Part shown: piece after piece, positions 1-8,546 of the stretch
How the letters are laid out: each line of letters starts with the position of its first letter
How positions within the stretch are numbered: the first letter of the stretch is position 1
Source: Mesorhizobium sp. WSM3862
Lineage (GTDB): Bacteria; Pseudomonadota; Alphaproteobacteria; Rhizobiales; Rhizobiaceae
DNA length: 64,000 bases
Assembly (NCBI RefSeq): GCF_002294985.1
Contig: NZ_NSGE01000001.1
Coordinates: 372,001-436,000 of the forward strand
Reading direction: 5' to 3'
The notes under the pieces: model-generated
Seen by the model: the letters and a program-made list of their open reading frames with translations, nothing else
Told to the model about the DNA's origin: nothing
The model's database searches: none
Made by a program: the position numbers and the translations under genes

Positions 1-2
1 GC

Positions 3-212
3 CGTTATCTCCTGACCTTGTCGATCGAACCGCAAAGCGGCGAATGGGATAGGATCCGCGCGGAGCAGGGCAAGCTCGGCATCTTCGCGCCGTGGATCGG
101 CACGACCGGTGGCGACACGCTGAAGCTCGGCGAGGCGCGTGCCGTTCCGGTCAGCGAATTGACCGCCGCCCATGAGGGCTGGTTCCCGCGCTTCATGGAT
201 CAGGCCATTTGA
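3..212 (+). CDS. purL: Phosphoribosylformylglycinamidine synthase subunit PurL, C-terminal end (partial)
   Basis: This is the last 69 codons of a gene that begins before the window; the frame is open back to position 3. The tail ends in AAHEGWFPRFM, which resembles the end of the short (PurLQS-type) PurL of rhizobia. PurL makes FGAM from FGAR, ATP and glutamine-derived ammonia in purine synthesis; this part would belong to the AIRS C-terminal fold. Its stop overlaps the TTG start of the next gene. A bolA gene downstream supports the call, because purL-bolA-grxD is a usual rhizobial order. The call rests on a short segment. Confidence 0.72.
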   Translation, partial: RYLLTLSIEPQSGEWDRIRAEQGKLGIFAPWIGTTGGDTLKLGEARAVPVSELTAAHEGWFPRFMDQAI

Positions 213-733
213 CCAGGCTGGCGGTCCGGGCGCTGCTTGCAGCGGTTTTCTGGCCGTCGCTGTTCTTTTTCTGGTTCCTCGGCCCGTTCGTCTTTCTGCT
301 GCTGTCGACGACCTCGAGCGAGGTCTGTCCAAGGCTCGAAACGCGAGCCGAGTTCCTTGCTGCGGCGAACGGCGCAATTCCGTTGCTGGCCGCTCAGGAC
401 CTCGTCTACGCCATTCCTGTTTTGTGCCTGGTGCTGTGGCAGCGCCTTTTGACGGAGCCGGCCCGGGCAAGGCATATCGTCACTTGCGTCAAGCTCTTCG
501 CCATTGCAACCGCCATCGGAGCGCTTTGGGCGTATAGTTCTTCGCTTATGTGCGATGGCTACGGCCGGCCGTTTTTCTCCCCGGTCTGGCAGTGGACGAG
601 CTACTTGCCGATGGTCGGCATCGCGATAAACGTGCCGCTCTACGTGCTGACCTTCAGCCTCGGTCGCGCCTACTCGACGCGCGAGGATGTGTCCGCCGGC
701 GACGCGGCTCAGCCGGGTCGGAATATCCCGTGA
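209..733 (+). CDS. Small multi-pass membrane protein of unknown function
   Basis: This is a 174-residue protein I do not recognise. It has about four hydrophobic segments, roughly residues 6-33, 58-81, 89-112 and 121-150. Two cysteines (near 40 and 114) lie in predicted loops. The TTG start overlaps the purL stop by 4 bases, which suggests translational coupling to purL; no better start is visible. It sits between purL and bolA, where many rhizobia have little or nothing, so it may be lineage-specific. Codon use looks like that of its neighbours. Confidence 0.6.
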   Translation: MTRLAVRALLAAVFWPSLFFFWFLGPFVFLLLSTTSSEVCPRLETRAEFLAAANGAIPLLAAQDLVYAIPVLCLVLWQRLLTEPARARHIVTCVKLFAIATAIGALWAYSSSLMCDGYGRPFFSPVWQWTSYLPMVGIAINVPLYVLTFSLGRAYSTREDVSAGDAAQPGRNIP

Positions 734-840
734 AGCCTCGGTCACGGATGGAACGGCTTCAATCCGGACCGGAAAGGCTCTACGCTTATCCCCGACTCTC
801 ATCGCACGGGCTGCGCCCCCTCGAAAACAGGATTTCTGCC

Positions 841-1074
841 ATGGCAATGGATGCGCACGACATCGAACGGCTGATCAAGGAAGGCATTCCGGACGCCAAG
901 GTGACGATTCGCGATCTGGCTGGTGACGGCGACCACTACGCTGCCGAAGTGGTGGCCGAGAGCTTCCGCGGCAAAAGCCGCGTCCAGCAGCACCAGATGG
1001 TCTATGACGCGCTGAAAGGCAATATGGGCGGCGTGCTGCATGCGCTCGCCCTGCAGACCAGCGTTCCGGACTGA
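841..1074 (+). CDS. bolA: BolA family protein
   Basis: This 77-residue protein has the single BolA fold. The family hallmarks are visible: an N-terminal helix (IERLIKEGIPDAKV), a short acidic loop, and a KSRVQQHQMVYDAL segment containing the conserved histidine that helps hold a 2Fe-2S cluster with a monothiol glutaredoxin. BolA acts with CGFS glutaredoxins in iron-sulfur trafficking and iron sensing. The ATG at 841 follows an AGGA ribosome site; a second ATG two codons later is also possible. Its usual partner grxD is 2.6 kb downstream, separated by an opposite-strand metal module. Confidence 0.9.
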   Translation: MAMDAHDIERLIKEGIPDAKVTIRDLAGDGDHYAAEVVAESFRGKSRVQQHQMVYDALKGNMGGVLHALALQTSVPD

Positions 1075-1093
1075 GTGTTGACGCCGCGGTTGT

Positions 1094-2293
1094 TCAGATC
1101 TTTACCAGCATCGCCGTGAGGTACATGAAGCCGACCCCGGCTGTCAGCCCGGCCATCGCAGCCGGTGCGAGCAAGGCGCGCGAGCCATCGGGGCGCTGGC
1201 GAAGCTGCAGCGAAACCATCTCGACGATCACTTGCAGGATCGCTCCGGCGCCGATCGCCAGCGCCAGCGCCGACCATTGCGGCGCATAGGCGAGGCTGCC
1301 GATCCATAGGCCGACGACGGCCGGACCTCCCGCGAGCAGCGTCAACATGGCGAAGGTCCTGAGCGGCGGTCGCTGCTTCAGGATCGGGGCGGCGATGGCG
1401 ATGCCTTCGGTGATGTTGTGCAAGGTGAAGCCAAGCACCAGGAACGTGCCGAGCCCGGCTGCGCCCGAAACGAAGGCGGCGCCGATCGCCAGCCCCTCGC
1501 CGAGATTGTGCAGGCCGATGCCGAGTGCGATGAAGGTGGCAAGCGCCAGCCCGGTCGGTGTCCCGCTGCGCCGGCCTGCCGCCATGAGCAGAAGGAAACT
1601 GGCGGTGGCTGCGAGTACGATCATGGTCGACCCCTGGAACAGGGCGGCTGCTTCGCCGGCCAGTTCGAACGCGTCCTCGAGCGTGTCGACGAAAAGGAAG
1701 GCGAGCAGACCGACGGTCATCGACAGGAGAAAGTCCATGCCGTTCCGCCCGACCCCGCGTAGTGCCGGATAGAACATCAGGCCGATCGCCACGGGCAGGA
1801 TGCCGACAAAGCCGCCGAGCACCGCTTGCGCGGCAAAGCTAGGTGAACTGCGCGTCGGTGTGGGTACGGCGACGGCGATATCGTGCCCGAATGTTGTCCC
1901 GGTACTGGTTACGACATTGATCGCATGCGCCTCCCCCAGCACCCAGGGGTATGGCAGGCTGATCCATGCCGTTGCGCCTCGCGGGATCGGCCCCGGCGGA
2001 TCCTGCGTGAACTGCCAGTAAGCGTCGTCGACCTGGACCTGTGCGATCGTCATCGGTTCCGACCCACCGGCCCGCACGAGGATTCGAATGCCGTCGTTTC
2101 CGATAATTGTCCGCTCGAAGGTCAGGTTCTCGACCGGCGGCGCGCCGTTGCGAAAGCTGGCCAACGGGTCGGAAGAGACCATCCACGCAACCGCGAGCCC
2201 GAGCACGGCGAGCGGCAGTACTATCCAGAGCAGAGAGAGCCAGCGCGGCCGACCGGCCTGTGTATCCCGGGAGGTGCTACTGACATCGGTCAC
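1094..2293 (-). CDS. ZIP family metal permease with an extra periplasmic domain
   Basis: This 399-residue membrane protein has two parts. Residues 19-40 form a membrane anchor and about 50-145 a non-membrane, beta-rich stretch likely in the periplasm. From about 152 onward come eight hydrophobic helices of the ZIP fold. The two ZIP metal-binding motifs are intact: HNLGEG at 262-267 and HNITEG at 292-297. ZIP proteins carry divalent metals (Zn, Fe, Mn) into the cytoplasm. The GTG start overlaps the stop of the upstream multicopper oxidase (GTGA), so the two are translationally coupled. The periplasmic domain is unusual for ZIP proteins; I cannot assign it. Substrate metal is unknown. Confidence 0.8.
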   Translation of the reverse strand: MTDVSSTSRDTQAGRPRWLSLLWIVLPLAVLGLAVAWMVSSDPLASFRNGAPPVENLTFERTIIGNDGIRILVRAGGSEPMTIAQVQVDDAYWQFTQDPPGPIPRGATAWISLPYPWVLGEAHAINVVTSTGTTFGHDIAVAVPTPTRSSPSFAAQAVLGGFVGILPVAIGLMFYPALRGVGRNGMDFLLSMTVGLLAFLFVDTLEDAFELAGEAAALFQGSTMIVLAATASFLLLMAAGRRSGTPTGLALATFIALGIGLHNLGEGLAIGAAFVSGAAGLGTFLVLGFTLHNITEGIAIAAPILKQRPPLRTFAMLTLLAGGPAVVGLWIGSLAYAPQWSALALAIGAGAILQVIVEMVSLQLRQRPDGSRALLAPAAMAGLTAGVGFMYLTAMLVKI

Positions 2294-3411
2294 GACAAGG
2301 CCTCCACGACGTCGAACATGCCCGACCAGCCGAGTTCGGTAAACTCCGACTGGTGGGGATGGAACATGTAGAGGCCTGGCTCGTGCTCCCTGAAATGGAA
2401 CTCGAGGATACCGCGCTCGGCCTGGCACTGGGTGATCAGATCGACGGTCCTGAGTGTCGGCGTCAGCGTCGTGCCCTGATTGTAGTAGTCGAAGAAATTG
2501 GCATGCAGATGGAAGGAGTTGATCGGGTCGAACTCGACCACGTTGACGAGATAGATCCGGACAGGCTTGTCCTTCAGCACCCGTATCGGCTTCTTCGCGT
2601 AGGCATGGGCGACGGTGTTGACGGCATAGACCTCGTTCTCGTTGTCGAAATTGGTGTCGAAGGCGTTCATCACCATTACGAATTCCTGCCAGCCGGCATT
2701 CTCCGGCGTGCCGAGCAGGCGCGAGCGGGCGACCGCCTCGTGCTCCGGATGCCTGGCGGGATCGGGATCGATGATGAAGGCGCCGTACATACCTTTCTGG
2801 ATGTGCCGCTTCAGCGGCAGCGCATGGCAATGATAGAGGTGGCAGCCGAACGGCCTGGCGTCGAACTCGTACACGAACTCCTCGCCCGGCCCGATCAGAC
2901 CGGCGCCGGGAACGCCGTCCATCCGTGCTGCATGAATGCCGTGGAAATGCATGGAATGCGGATGCGAGCCGTTGTTGCGGAAGACGATCTTCAAGCGATC
3001 GCCTTCGGTGGCCCGCAGCGTCGGCCCCGGCACGCGGCCATTGTAGGTCCAGGCGGGGAACAGGATGCCGGGCGCGATCTCGATCTCCTTGTCCTCGGCC
3101 GTGACCTCGAAGCTGCGCAGTGTCCGCCCGTCCGGCAGCGTCGACACCGTCCCGGTCTCCCAGTCGCTCAGCAGCTTCACTGGATCGAATCCGTTGCGGC
3201 TATCCTCGACCTCGCCGACGGTGATCATCGCCCCATGCGCGGACAGGTGCGCCGGCTGCGGTTCGGCCGCCCCTGGCGTTCCGTGACCGGCGTGGTCGGT
3301 CTGCCCGCGCGCCGCGGTCGCCATCACCGCCGTGCCGCCGGCCGCCAGGCCACCGGCCAGAAGCAGCCTTCGATCGAGCTTTTGTTCCAGCAGCGATTTC
3401 GTTTCGCGCAT
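2290..3411 (-). CDS. Two-domain multicopper oxidase, exported
   Basis: This 373-residue protein begins with a Tat-like signal (DRRLLLAGGLAAGG, residues 13-26) and continues into a His/Gly-rich linker. Domain 1 has HFHGIH at 155-160 and YHCH at 193-196 with H203 and M208, a full type-1 copper site. Domain 2 has HLH at 301-303 and HPH at 351-353, which supply trinuclear-site histidines but lack a type-1 cysteine. The architecture resembles type C two-domain laccase-like oxidases. Such enzymes oxidise metals or phenols with O2 in the periplasm. The start at 3411 follows GGAGG at a spacing of 9; an in-frame upstream start at 3456 is less good. It is coupled to a ZIP permease. Confidence 0.85.
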   Translation of the reverse strand: MRETKSLLEQKLDRRLLLAGGLAAGGTAVMATAARGQTDHAGHGTPGAAEPQPAHLSAHGAMITVGEVEDSRNGFDPVKLLSDWETGTVSTLPDGRTLRSFEVTAEDKEIEIAPGILFPAWTYNGRVPGPTLRATEGDRLKIVFRNNGSHPHSMHFHGIHAARMDGVPGAGLIGPGEEFVYEFDARPFGCHLYHCHALPLKRHIQKGMYGAFIIDPDPARHPEHEAVARSRLLGTPENAGWQEFVMVMNAFDTNFDNENEVYAVNTVAHAYAKKPIRVLKDKPVRIYLVNVVEFDPINSFHLHANFFDYYNQGTTLTPTLRTVDLITQCQAERGILEFHFREHEPGLYMFHPHQSEFTELGWSGMFDVVEALS

Positions 3412-3460
3412 ATCCGCGTTCCTCCAAGGCACTGGCAAGGATAGCGCATGCTTCAAGATT

Positions 3461-3472
3461 TAGCTATAGCTA
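3461..3472. promoter_or_regulatory. 12-bp palindrome upstream of the oxidase-permease operon
   Basis: TAGCTATAGCTA is a perfect palindrome in an AT-rich patch 50 bases upstream of the multicopper oxidase start, and overlaps a possible -10 region. It could be an operator for the metal module. The binding protein is unknown, and no regulator gene lies next to it. Confidence 0.4.
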
Positions 3473-3703
3473 TAATTCTGGCGCGTGCGCACCTGGGAAA
3501 CCGTCAGCGGCACCGGGACAAGAGAACCGGCCTGCCGGCCCGCCTGTGGGAAGAGTTCCGGCTGGCGGATTTGGCCCAATGGCGGACCAAAGCTTTGCGC
3601 CATTTCGGGTGCGTCGCGGCTAACGTCTTGTTTCAGCCAACCTATGGGTTTATTTGATGGACATGCTTCGAGCCTGACTCCCACAGGCGTGAAAGGATAC
3701 CCC

Positions 3704-4039
3704 ATGAGCGGCATCAACGACTACATCGACAGCGAAGTGAAGAGCAACGACGTCGTGCTCTTCATGAAGGGCACCCCCGGCTTCCCGCAGTGCGGGTTCT
3801 CCGGCCAGGTGGTGCAGATCCTCGACTATGTCGGGGTCGACTACAAAGGCGTGAACGTGCTGACCTCGGCCGAGCTGCGCCAGGGCATCAAGGACTATTC
3901 GAACTGGCCGACCATTCCGCAGCTCTACGTCAAGGGCGAGTTCGTCGGCGGTTGCGACATCGTGCGCGAGATGTTCCAGGCCGGCGAGCTGCAGGATTTC
4001 CTGGTCGAAAAAGGCGTCAGCGTCAAAGGCGCCGCCTGA
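3704..4039 (+). CDS. grxD: Monothiol glutaredoxin, Grx4/GrxD type
   Basis: This is a 111-residue single-domain glutaredoxin with the CGFS active site at residues 30-33. The MKGTP segment lies just before it, the cis-proline TIP at 70-72, and the glutathione-binding GGCD at 82-85. CGFS glutaredoxins hold a glutathione-ligated 2Fe-2S cluster, deliver it to targets, and pair with BolA. The ATG at 3704 follows GAAAGGA. Length is standard for the family. A GC-rich hairpin follows at 4141-4158. Confidence 0.95.
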   Translation: MSGINDYIDSEVKSNDVVLFMKGTPGFPQCGFSGQVVQILDYVGVDYKGVNVLTSAELRQGIKDYSNWPTIPQLYVKGEFVGGCDIVREMFQAGELQDFLVEKGVSVKGAA

Positions 4040-4140
4040 TTTGAGCTCGCGCTGGCCGGCCCAGCCGGCCGCGCGGTGACATCCGGGGCCGCCCCACCCC
4101 GGCACTTTGGCTTTCGAACTCGAGAACGAGACGAATTGAT

Positions 4141-4158
4141 GCGCCGGTCGACCGGCGC
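4141..4158 (+). terminator. Probable terminator of grxD
   Basis: A perfect 7-bp GC-rich stem with a TCGA loop is followed by GTGTTCGTTTGATT, a weak T-rich run, about 100 bases after grxD. A second hairpin without a T run is at 4054-4070 (7-bp stem, CCA loop). Factor-independent termination is plausible but the T tract is poor. Confidence 0.5.
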
Positions 4159-4186
4159 GTGTTCGTTTGATTGATCGGATTTTGCC

Positions 4187-5431
4187 GTGGACAATCAGGC
4201 ACTAGCGCAGCAGTCGGCAAAAAGCTTGCCCATTCCGCGCTGGGAATTCATTGCGCTCTGCGCGGCGCTGATGGCGCTCAATTCGCTCGCCATCGACATC
4301 ATGCTGCCGGCACTGCAGCAGATCGGCGCCTCGCTCGGCGTCGAGAATGAAAACCACCGCCAGTATGTGATCACAGCCTACATCCTTGGCTTCGGCACCG
4401 GTCAGCTCTTCTTCGGTCCGGTTTCCGATCGTTTCGGCCGCCGTGCGCCGCTGGTCGCCGGCCTGATCATCTATGTGGCGGCGGTAGCGGCCGCTGCTGT
4501 TGCTCCGACCTTTGCCACCCTGCTCGCCTGCCGTGTCGTGCAAGGCATCGGCGCGGCGGCCACCCGCGTCATCGCCGTCTCCATCGTGCGCGACACCTTC
4601 GAGGGCCGCCGCATGGCCGAGGTCATGTCGCTGATCTTCATGGTGTTCATGGCGATACCGGTCGTCGCGCCCGGCATCGGCCAGTTCATCATGCTTTTCG
4701 CCACCTGGCACTGGATCTTCGTCACCATGGCGGTCGGCGCGCTGATCGTGTCGGCATGGTCACTGTTGCGCTTGCCGGAGACGCTGCATCCGGAATACCG
4801 GCGGCCCTTAACCGTCAACGCCGTCGTCGGCGGCTTCCGCATCGTGCTCACCAACCGCATCGCGCTTTGCTATGCCATTGCCAGCACCTTCATCTTCGGC
4901 GCCATGTTCGGCTTCATCAATTCCGCGCAGCAGATCTATCTCGAAGTCTTCCATGTCGGCGAGCTGTTTCCGCTGATCTTCGCCGGCGTCGCGGGCGTGC
5001 TCGCCTTCTCGAACTTCCTCAACGCGCGGCTCGTCGGCAAGGTCGGCATGCGCCGTCTGTCGCAGAGCGCGCTGCTGCTCTTCCTCGCCATCAGCCTTGT
5101 CTGGCTCGTCGTCTCGCTGGAGATCGAGATGCCGCTCTGGCTGTTCATCGCCTTCTTTGCCGGCGCGATGGTTCCGTTCGGCTGTCTCGGCGCGAATTTC
5201 AACGCGCTTGCGATGGAGCCGCTCGGCGAGCTTGCCGGCACGGCGTCCTCCATCCTCGGCTTCATGCAGACCTTTCTTGGCGGCCTGCTCGGCACGCTGA
5301 TAGGCCAGGCCTATAACGGCACGGTCACGCCATTGGCCGCCGGCTTCTGCAGCGTTTCCCTCGCTGCCCTGCTGATGATCCTGATCGCCGAGCGCGGAAG
5401 GCTGTTCCAGCCCCACAATCCGCCGGTGTGA
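4187..5431 (+). CDS. MFS multidrug exporter, Bcr/CflA family
   Basis: This 414-residue, 12-helix transporter has the DHA1 motif A (GPVSDRFGRR, residues 77-86) between helices 2 and 3, and the Bcr/CflA-like first helix with an acidic residue (AIDIMLPAL, 36-44). A second family-type segment with RVVQGIGAA follows in helix 4. These proton antiporters expel drugs or small metabolites from the cytoplasm. The GTG start at 4187 is the only start near the beginning of homology; the ribosome site is weak. It stands alone after the grxD terminator and converges on the next gene. Substrate cannot be read from sequence. Confidence 0.85.
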   Translation: MDNQALAQQSAKSLPIPRWEFIALCAALMALNSLAIDIMLPALQQIGASLGVENENHRQYVITAYILGFGTGQLFFGPVSDRFGRRAPLVAGLIIYVAAVAAAAVAPTFATLLACRVVQGIGAAATRVIAVSIVRDTFEGRRMAEVMSLIFMVFMAIPVVAPGIGQFIMLFATWHWIFVTMAVGALIVSAWSLLRLPETLHPEYRRPLTVNAVVGGFRIVLTNRIALCYAIASTFIFGAMFGFINSAQQIYLEVFHVGELFPLIFAGVAGVLAFSNFLNARLVGKVGMRRLSQSALLLFLAISLVWLVVSLEIEMPLWLFIAFFAGAMVPFGCLGANFNALAMEPLGELAGTASSILGFMQTFLGGLLGTLIGQAYNGTVTPLAAGFCSVSLAALLMILIAERGRLFQPHNPPV

Positions 5432-5453
5432 GACCTCGCCTACGGCCAGGCGG

Positions 5454-5864
5454 TCAGGATTTTCGTTCAAGCGCAGCCGTGAAGCGAGGCGAAAGTATGC
5501 GCCCTGCGATCGCCTCGCCCATGCTCTCGGTAAAGGGTAACGGCAGGGCCTTATCGAGAGCCTCGAGGACTGAGGCAACGAAGGCTCTGTTCAATGCGTC
5601 GTTCGGTCCGAGTGCGGAGAAGGTCGCGCGCGGCTTGCCAATGAGCGTTCCGTCTCGGCGGAGCGAGAACCGCAGGGTCAAGGACAGGCCGGCAGTTCCG
5701 CGGGGCGGCCGCCAGCAGGCGTAAATGGCAGCCGACATTTCCGCTATGGAGTTTACGGGATCGCGACTGCCGCAGGCGCGCTCCCGTGCCGCTGCTTCGT
5801 CAGCCCCGGTGATCGTCACGGCGAGGGCGAGAGCCAGAGCGACCATCGCGGACCGGGTGCTCAT
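5454..5864 (-). CDS. Secreted TonB-C-terminal-like protein
   Basis: This 136-residue protein has a clear signal peptide (hydrophobic residues 6-20, cleavage likely near AAA-R). The rest shows the pattern of a TonB/TolA C-terminal fold: ...LSLTLRFSLRRDGTLIGKPRATF..., then a helix with ALDKALPLPF. Proteins of this kind are common in rhizobia as stand-alone periplasmic forms with no assigned job. No TonB anchor helix or proline-rich stretch is present, so it is not a complete TonB. It converges on the MFS exporter and follows the inositol-phosphatase-like gene on the same strand, about 80 bases away. Confidence 0.6.
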   Translation of the reverse strand: MSTRSAMVALALALAVTITGADEAAARERACGSRDPVNSIAEMSAAIYACWRPPRGTAGLSLTLRFSLRRDGTLIGKPRATFSALGPNDALNRAFVASVLEALDKALPLPFTESMGEAIAGRILSPRFTAALERKS

Positions 5865-5942
5865 TCACATCTCCGGATTTGCGTGAGGGTGTAGAGCGAC
5901 ACCTTCCAGCCGACGGGCTGGCCCTCGTCAGCGCAATCGATC

Positions 5943-6770
5943 CTATTCCGCCCAGAGCTCGCGCCGCAGTTCGTTCCAGCTATCCTTGTCTGGCGTAACC
6001 AACAACCCGCCGTCGACATGCGACGGCAGATAGGCATCGCCGTCGATCCGCGCCGCATAACCACCGGCCTCCTGATGGATCAGCACGCCGGCCAGATGGT
6101 CCCACGGCATCAGCTTGTTGTAGACGACGAAATGCGCATGGCCGCTCGCCAGCAGCCGGTATTCGTGCGCGGCGCAACGATAGCCGAACTGCGACAGCGC
6201 CTTTGTGTGGTTGCGAGCGAGCCGCGAGCGCTCCGGTTCCTTCAGATACTGCCACGAGATCGCGCCGGTCATCTCGGAGATCGGCACCGGCTCGGCGACC
6301 CGCACCCTGTCCAGCGCGCCATGTGCGTGGCGGATATGGCTGCCCGCCCCCCTGGCGCCGATCAGCCAGTCCTTCCCGATCGGGTCGTGGATGATGCCGG
6401 CAACCGTCTCGCCGTTGACCACGACGCCGAGCATGACGCCGAACAGCGGCACGCCGGAGGCGAAGTTGAAGGTGCCGTCGACCGGATCGATGACGAAGGC
6501 CAGCGCGGCATCGCCGAGCCCTTTGAGCAAGGCCGGATTGTCGGAGCAGGTCTCCTCGCCGACGATCATCGCTGTAGGGTAACGCTCGCGCAGCCTGACA
6601 GTGATCAGCCTTTCGGCGTTGACGTCCGCCTCCGTAACCAGATCGGCGGCGGACGTCTTCTGGCGAATATCGCCCTCGCCCAACCGGCGAAAGCGCGGCA
6701 TGATTTCGGCCCTGGCTGCGTCAGCTAGAAGCTCGGCCAGCCAGTCGATCGCTTGCATGTCAAACGTCAT
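5943..6770 (-). CDS. Inositol monophosphatase family protein
   Basis: This 275-residue protein has the metal-binding motifs of the family: GEET at 71-74, DPVDGT at 95-100 and WDHLAG at 223-228. These Li-sensitive, Mg-dependent phosphatases act on inositol-1-phosphate, histidinol phosphate or 3'-phosphoadenosine phosphate; the substrate cannot be told here. The ATG at 6770 overlaps the ttcA stop by 11 bases, and a second ATG at 6758 would start just after it. Either way it appears coupled to ttcA. The ribosome site is weak for both. Confidence 0.85.
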   Translation of the reverse strand: MTFDMQAIDWLAELLADAARAEIMPRFRRLGEGDIRQKTSAADLVTEADVNAERLITVRLRERYPTAMIVGEETCSDNPALLKGLGDAALAFVIDPVDGTFNFASGVPLFGVMLGVVVNGETVAGIIHDPIGKDWLIGARGAGSHIRHAHGALDRVRVAEPVPISEMTGAISWQYLKEPERSRLARNHTKALSQFGYRCAAHEYRLLASGHAHFVVYNKLMPWDHLAGVLIHQEAGGYAARIDGDAYLPSHVDGGLLVTPDKDSWNELRRELWAE

Positions 6771-7656
6771 CGGAAATGTCTTTTCCCATGGTAAGGCGCA
6801 CATCGAGCGCGGCGAAGTCGAACAGTTTCCGGTCGAGCAGATGCGAGGGTCGCACATTGGTCATCGCGCGGATCATCGTGTCCTTGCGGCCAGGCATACG
6901 CTTCTCGATATCGTCGAGCATCGCCTTCATGGCGTTGCGCTGCAGTCCTTCCTGGCTGCCGCAGAGATCGCACGGGATGATTGGGAACTTCATTGCACTG
7001 GCGAATTTCTCGAGATCCGCCTCGGCGCAATAGGCGAGCGGGCGCAGAACCATGACGTCGCCCTCGTCATTGAGAAGCTTCGGCGGCATGGCGGCGAGAC
7101 GCCCGCCATGGAACAGGTTCATGAAGAAGGTTTCGAGGATGTCCTCACGGTGGTGGCCGAGCACCAGCGCGGTGCAACCCTCCTCGCGCGCGATGCGATA
7201 GAGATGGCCGCGCCTCAGCCGCGAGCAGAGCGAACAATAGGTGCTGCCCTCGGGCAGCTTGTCGGTGACCACCGAATAGGTGTCCTGGTACTCGATGCGA
7301 TGCGCAATGCCGTTGGCGCCGAGGTAGTCCGGCAGGATGTGCTTCGGGAAATTCGGCTGACCTTGGTCGAGATTGCAGGCAAGCAGCTCGACCGGCAGCA
7401 GCCCGCGCCATTTGAGATCGAGCAGCAAGGCAAGCAGGCCATAAGAATCCTTGCCGCCGGAGAGCGCCACCAGCCAGCGCTCGCCGGGCTTGACCATGGC
7501 GAAGTCTTCGATCGCCTGGCGCGTGAGCCGCAACAGCCGCTTGCGCAGCTTGTTGAACTCGACCGAGGATGGCACGTCGCGGAACAGCGGATGGAATCCG
7601 CCTTCCGGCTCGTCGGCGATCGGCTCAAGCGATTTGACGTTTGGCAGCATATTCAT
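6760..7656 (-). CDS. ttcA: tRNA 2-thiocytidine(32) synthetase TtcA
   Basis: This is a 298-residue PP-loop ATPase. The ATP loop SGGKDS is at 66-71, the CxxC at 141-144, and a third cysteine pair (CDLC) at 229-232. TtcA uses a 4Fe-4S cluster held by these cysteines to put sulfur on C32 of certain tRNAs. I chose the ATG at 7656 because similarity begins there; the frame stays open to 7710. The next gene overlaps its end. It is transcribed away from the rpsD terminator. Confidence 0.9.
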   Translation of the reverse strand: MNMLPNVKSLEPIADEPEGGFHPLFRDVPSSVEFNKLRKRLLRLTRQAIEDFAMVKPGERWLVALSGGKDSYGLLALLLDLKWRGLLPVELLACNLDQGQPNFPKHILPDYLGANGIAHRIEYQDTYSVVTDKLPEGSTYCSLCSRLRRGHLYRIAREEGCTALVLGHHREDILETFFMNLFHGGRLAAMPPKLLNDEGDVMVLRPLAYCAEADLEKFASAMKFPIIPCDLCGSQEGLQRNAMKAMLDDIEKRMPGRKDTMIRAMTNVRPSHLLDRKLFDFAALDVRLTMGKDISDDV

Positions 7657-7795
7657 GGCGCAGGTGCCCACGGTTCTGTTGCCGCTTCGCTTAGAGCATT
7701 TTGCAGCCAAGTGGAATCACTAGCCGTCGCGGAATTGCGGCTAAAAAAATGACCAGGGTGGAATTGCCGCCGTGGCCGACGCGACAAACAAAGAA

Positions 7796-7818
7796 AAGGC
7801 CGCCTCGAGGGCGGCCTT
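7796..7818 (-). terminator. Factor-independent terminator of rpsD
   Basis: A perfect 9-bp stem (AAGGCCGCC with its complement) and 5-base loop is followed on the minus strand by TTCTTTGTTTG. It lies 25 bases after the rpsD stop. Confidence 0.85.
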
Positions 7819-7843
7819 GGATGGGTGTCACCGATTGGTCGGA

Positions 7844-8461
7844 TCAGCGCGAATAGAATTCGACGACCAGGTTCGGTTCCATCTGGACGGCGAACGGAAC
7901 ATCCGCCAGGCCGGGAACGCGGTTGTAGGTCGCGGTCATCTTGTTGTGGTCGGCCTCGATATAGTCCGGCACGTCACGCTCGGCCAAGCCTACCGATTCC
8001 AGCACGATGACGAGCTGCTTCGACTTCTCGCGCACCTCGATGACGTCGCCCGGCTTGCAGCGGTACGAACCGATATTGGTGCGCTTGCCGTTGACGTTGA
8101 CGTGGCCGTGGTTGACGAACTGGCGGGCCGCGAAGATGGTCGGCACGAACTTGGCGCGATAGACGATCGCGTCGAGACGCGACTCGAGCAGGCCGATCAG
8201 GTTCTCGGAGGTGTCGCCCTTGCGGCGGTTGGCCTCCTCATAGACCTTACGGAACTGCTTTTCCGAAACGTCGCCATAGTGGCCCTTGAGCTTCTGCTTG
8301 GCGCGCAACTGCAGGCCGAAGTCGGAAAGCTTGCCCTTGCGGCGCTGGCCATGCTGGCCGGGACCGTATTCGCGCTTGTTGACCGGGGACTTCGGACGGC
8401 CCCAGATATTTTCGCCGAGACGGCGGTCGATCTTGTATTTCGCGGATTCGCGCTTGCTCAT
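7844..8461 (-). CDS. rpsD: 30S ribosomal protein S4
   Basis: This 205-residue protein is standard S4: a basic N-terminal domain ([20 protein letters not shown]) and an S4 RNA-binding domain around residues 94-160 containing RLDAIVYR...[15 protein letters not shown]4 binds 16S rRNA early in assembly. The ATG at 8461 has the ribosome site AAAGGGAA; upstream codons in the same frame are not conserved. It is monocistronic, as in other rhizobia, with a strong terminator. Two hairpins in the leader could serve feedback control. Confidence 0.97.
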   Translation of the reverse strand: MSKRESAKYKIDRRLGENIWGRPKSPVNKREYGPGQHGQRRKGKLSDFGLQLRAKQKLKGHYGDVSEKQFRKVYEEANRRKGDTSENLIGLLESRLDAIVYRAKFVPTIFAARQFVNHGHVNVNGKRTNIGSYRCKPGDVIEVREKSKQLVIVLESVGLAERDVPDYIEADHNKMTATYNRVPGLADVPFAVQMEPNLVVEFYSR

Positions 8462-8484
8462 CGCATTCCCTTTCAAAACGATAT

Positions 8485-8546
8485 ACCCGGAACCCCTGCT
8501 CCGGGTGAAGGAAACGCGCCCTCCTCTGGCCTCCGTTTTCGAGGCC
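8485..8546 (-). promoter_or_regulatory. Two stem-loops in the rpsD leader
   Basis: Upstream of rpsD on its own strand are two hairpins: 8485-8506 (7-bp ACCCGGA stem, 8-base loop) and 8528-8546 (6-bp GGCCTC stem, 7-base loop). The nearer one ends about 24 bases before the start codon. They may form a leader that S4 or another factor controls. This is inference. Confidence 0.4.

Noticed and set aside
2353..3444. 363-codon plus-strand frame opposite the multicopper oxidase
   Set aside because: The opposite strand has all copper motifs and a good ribosome site; this frame is a high-GC shadow.
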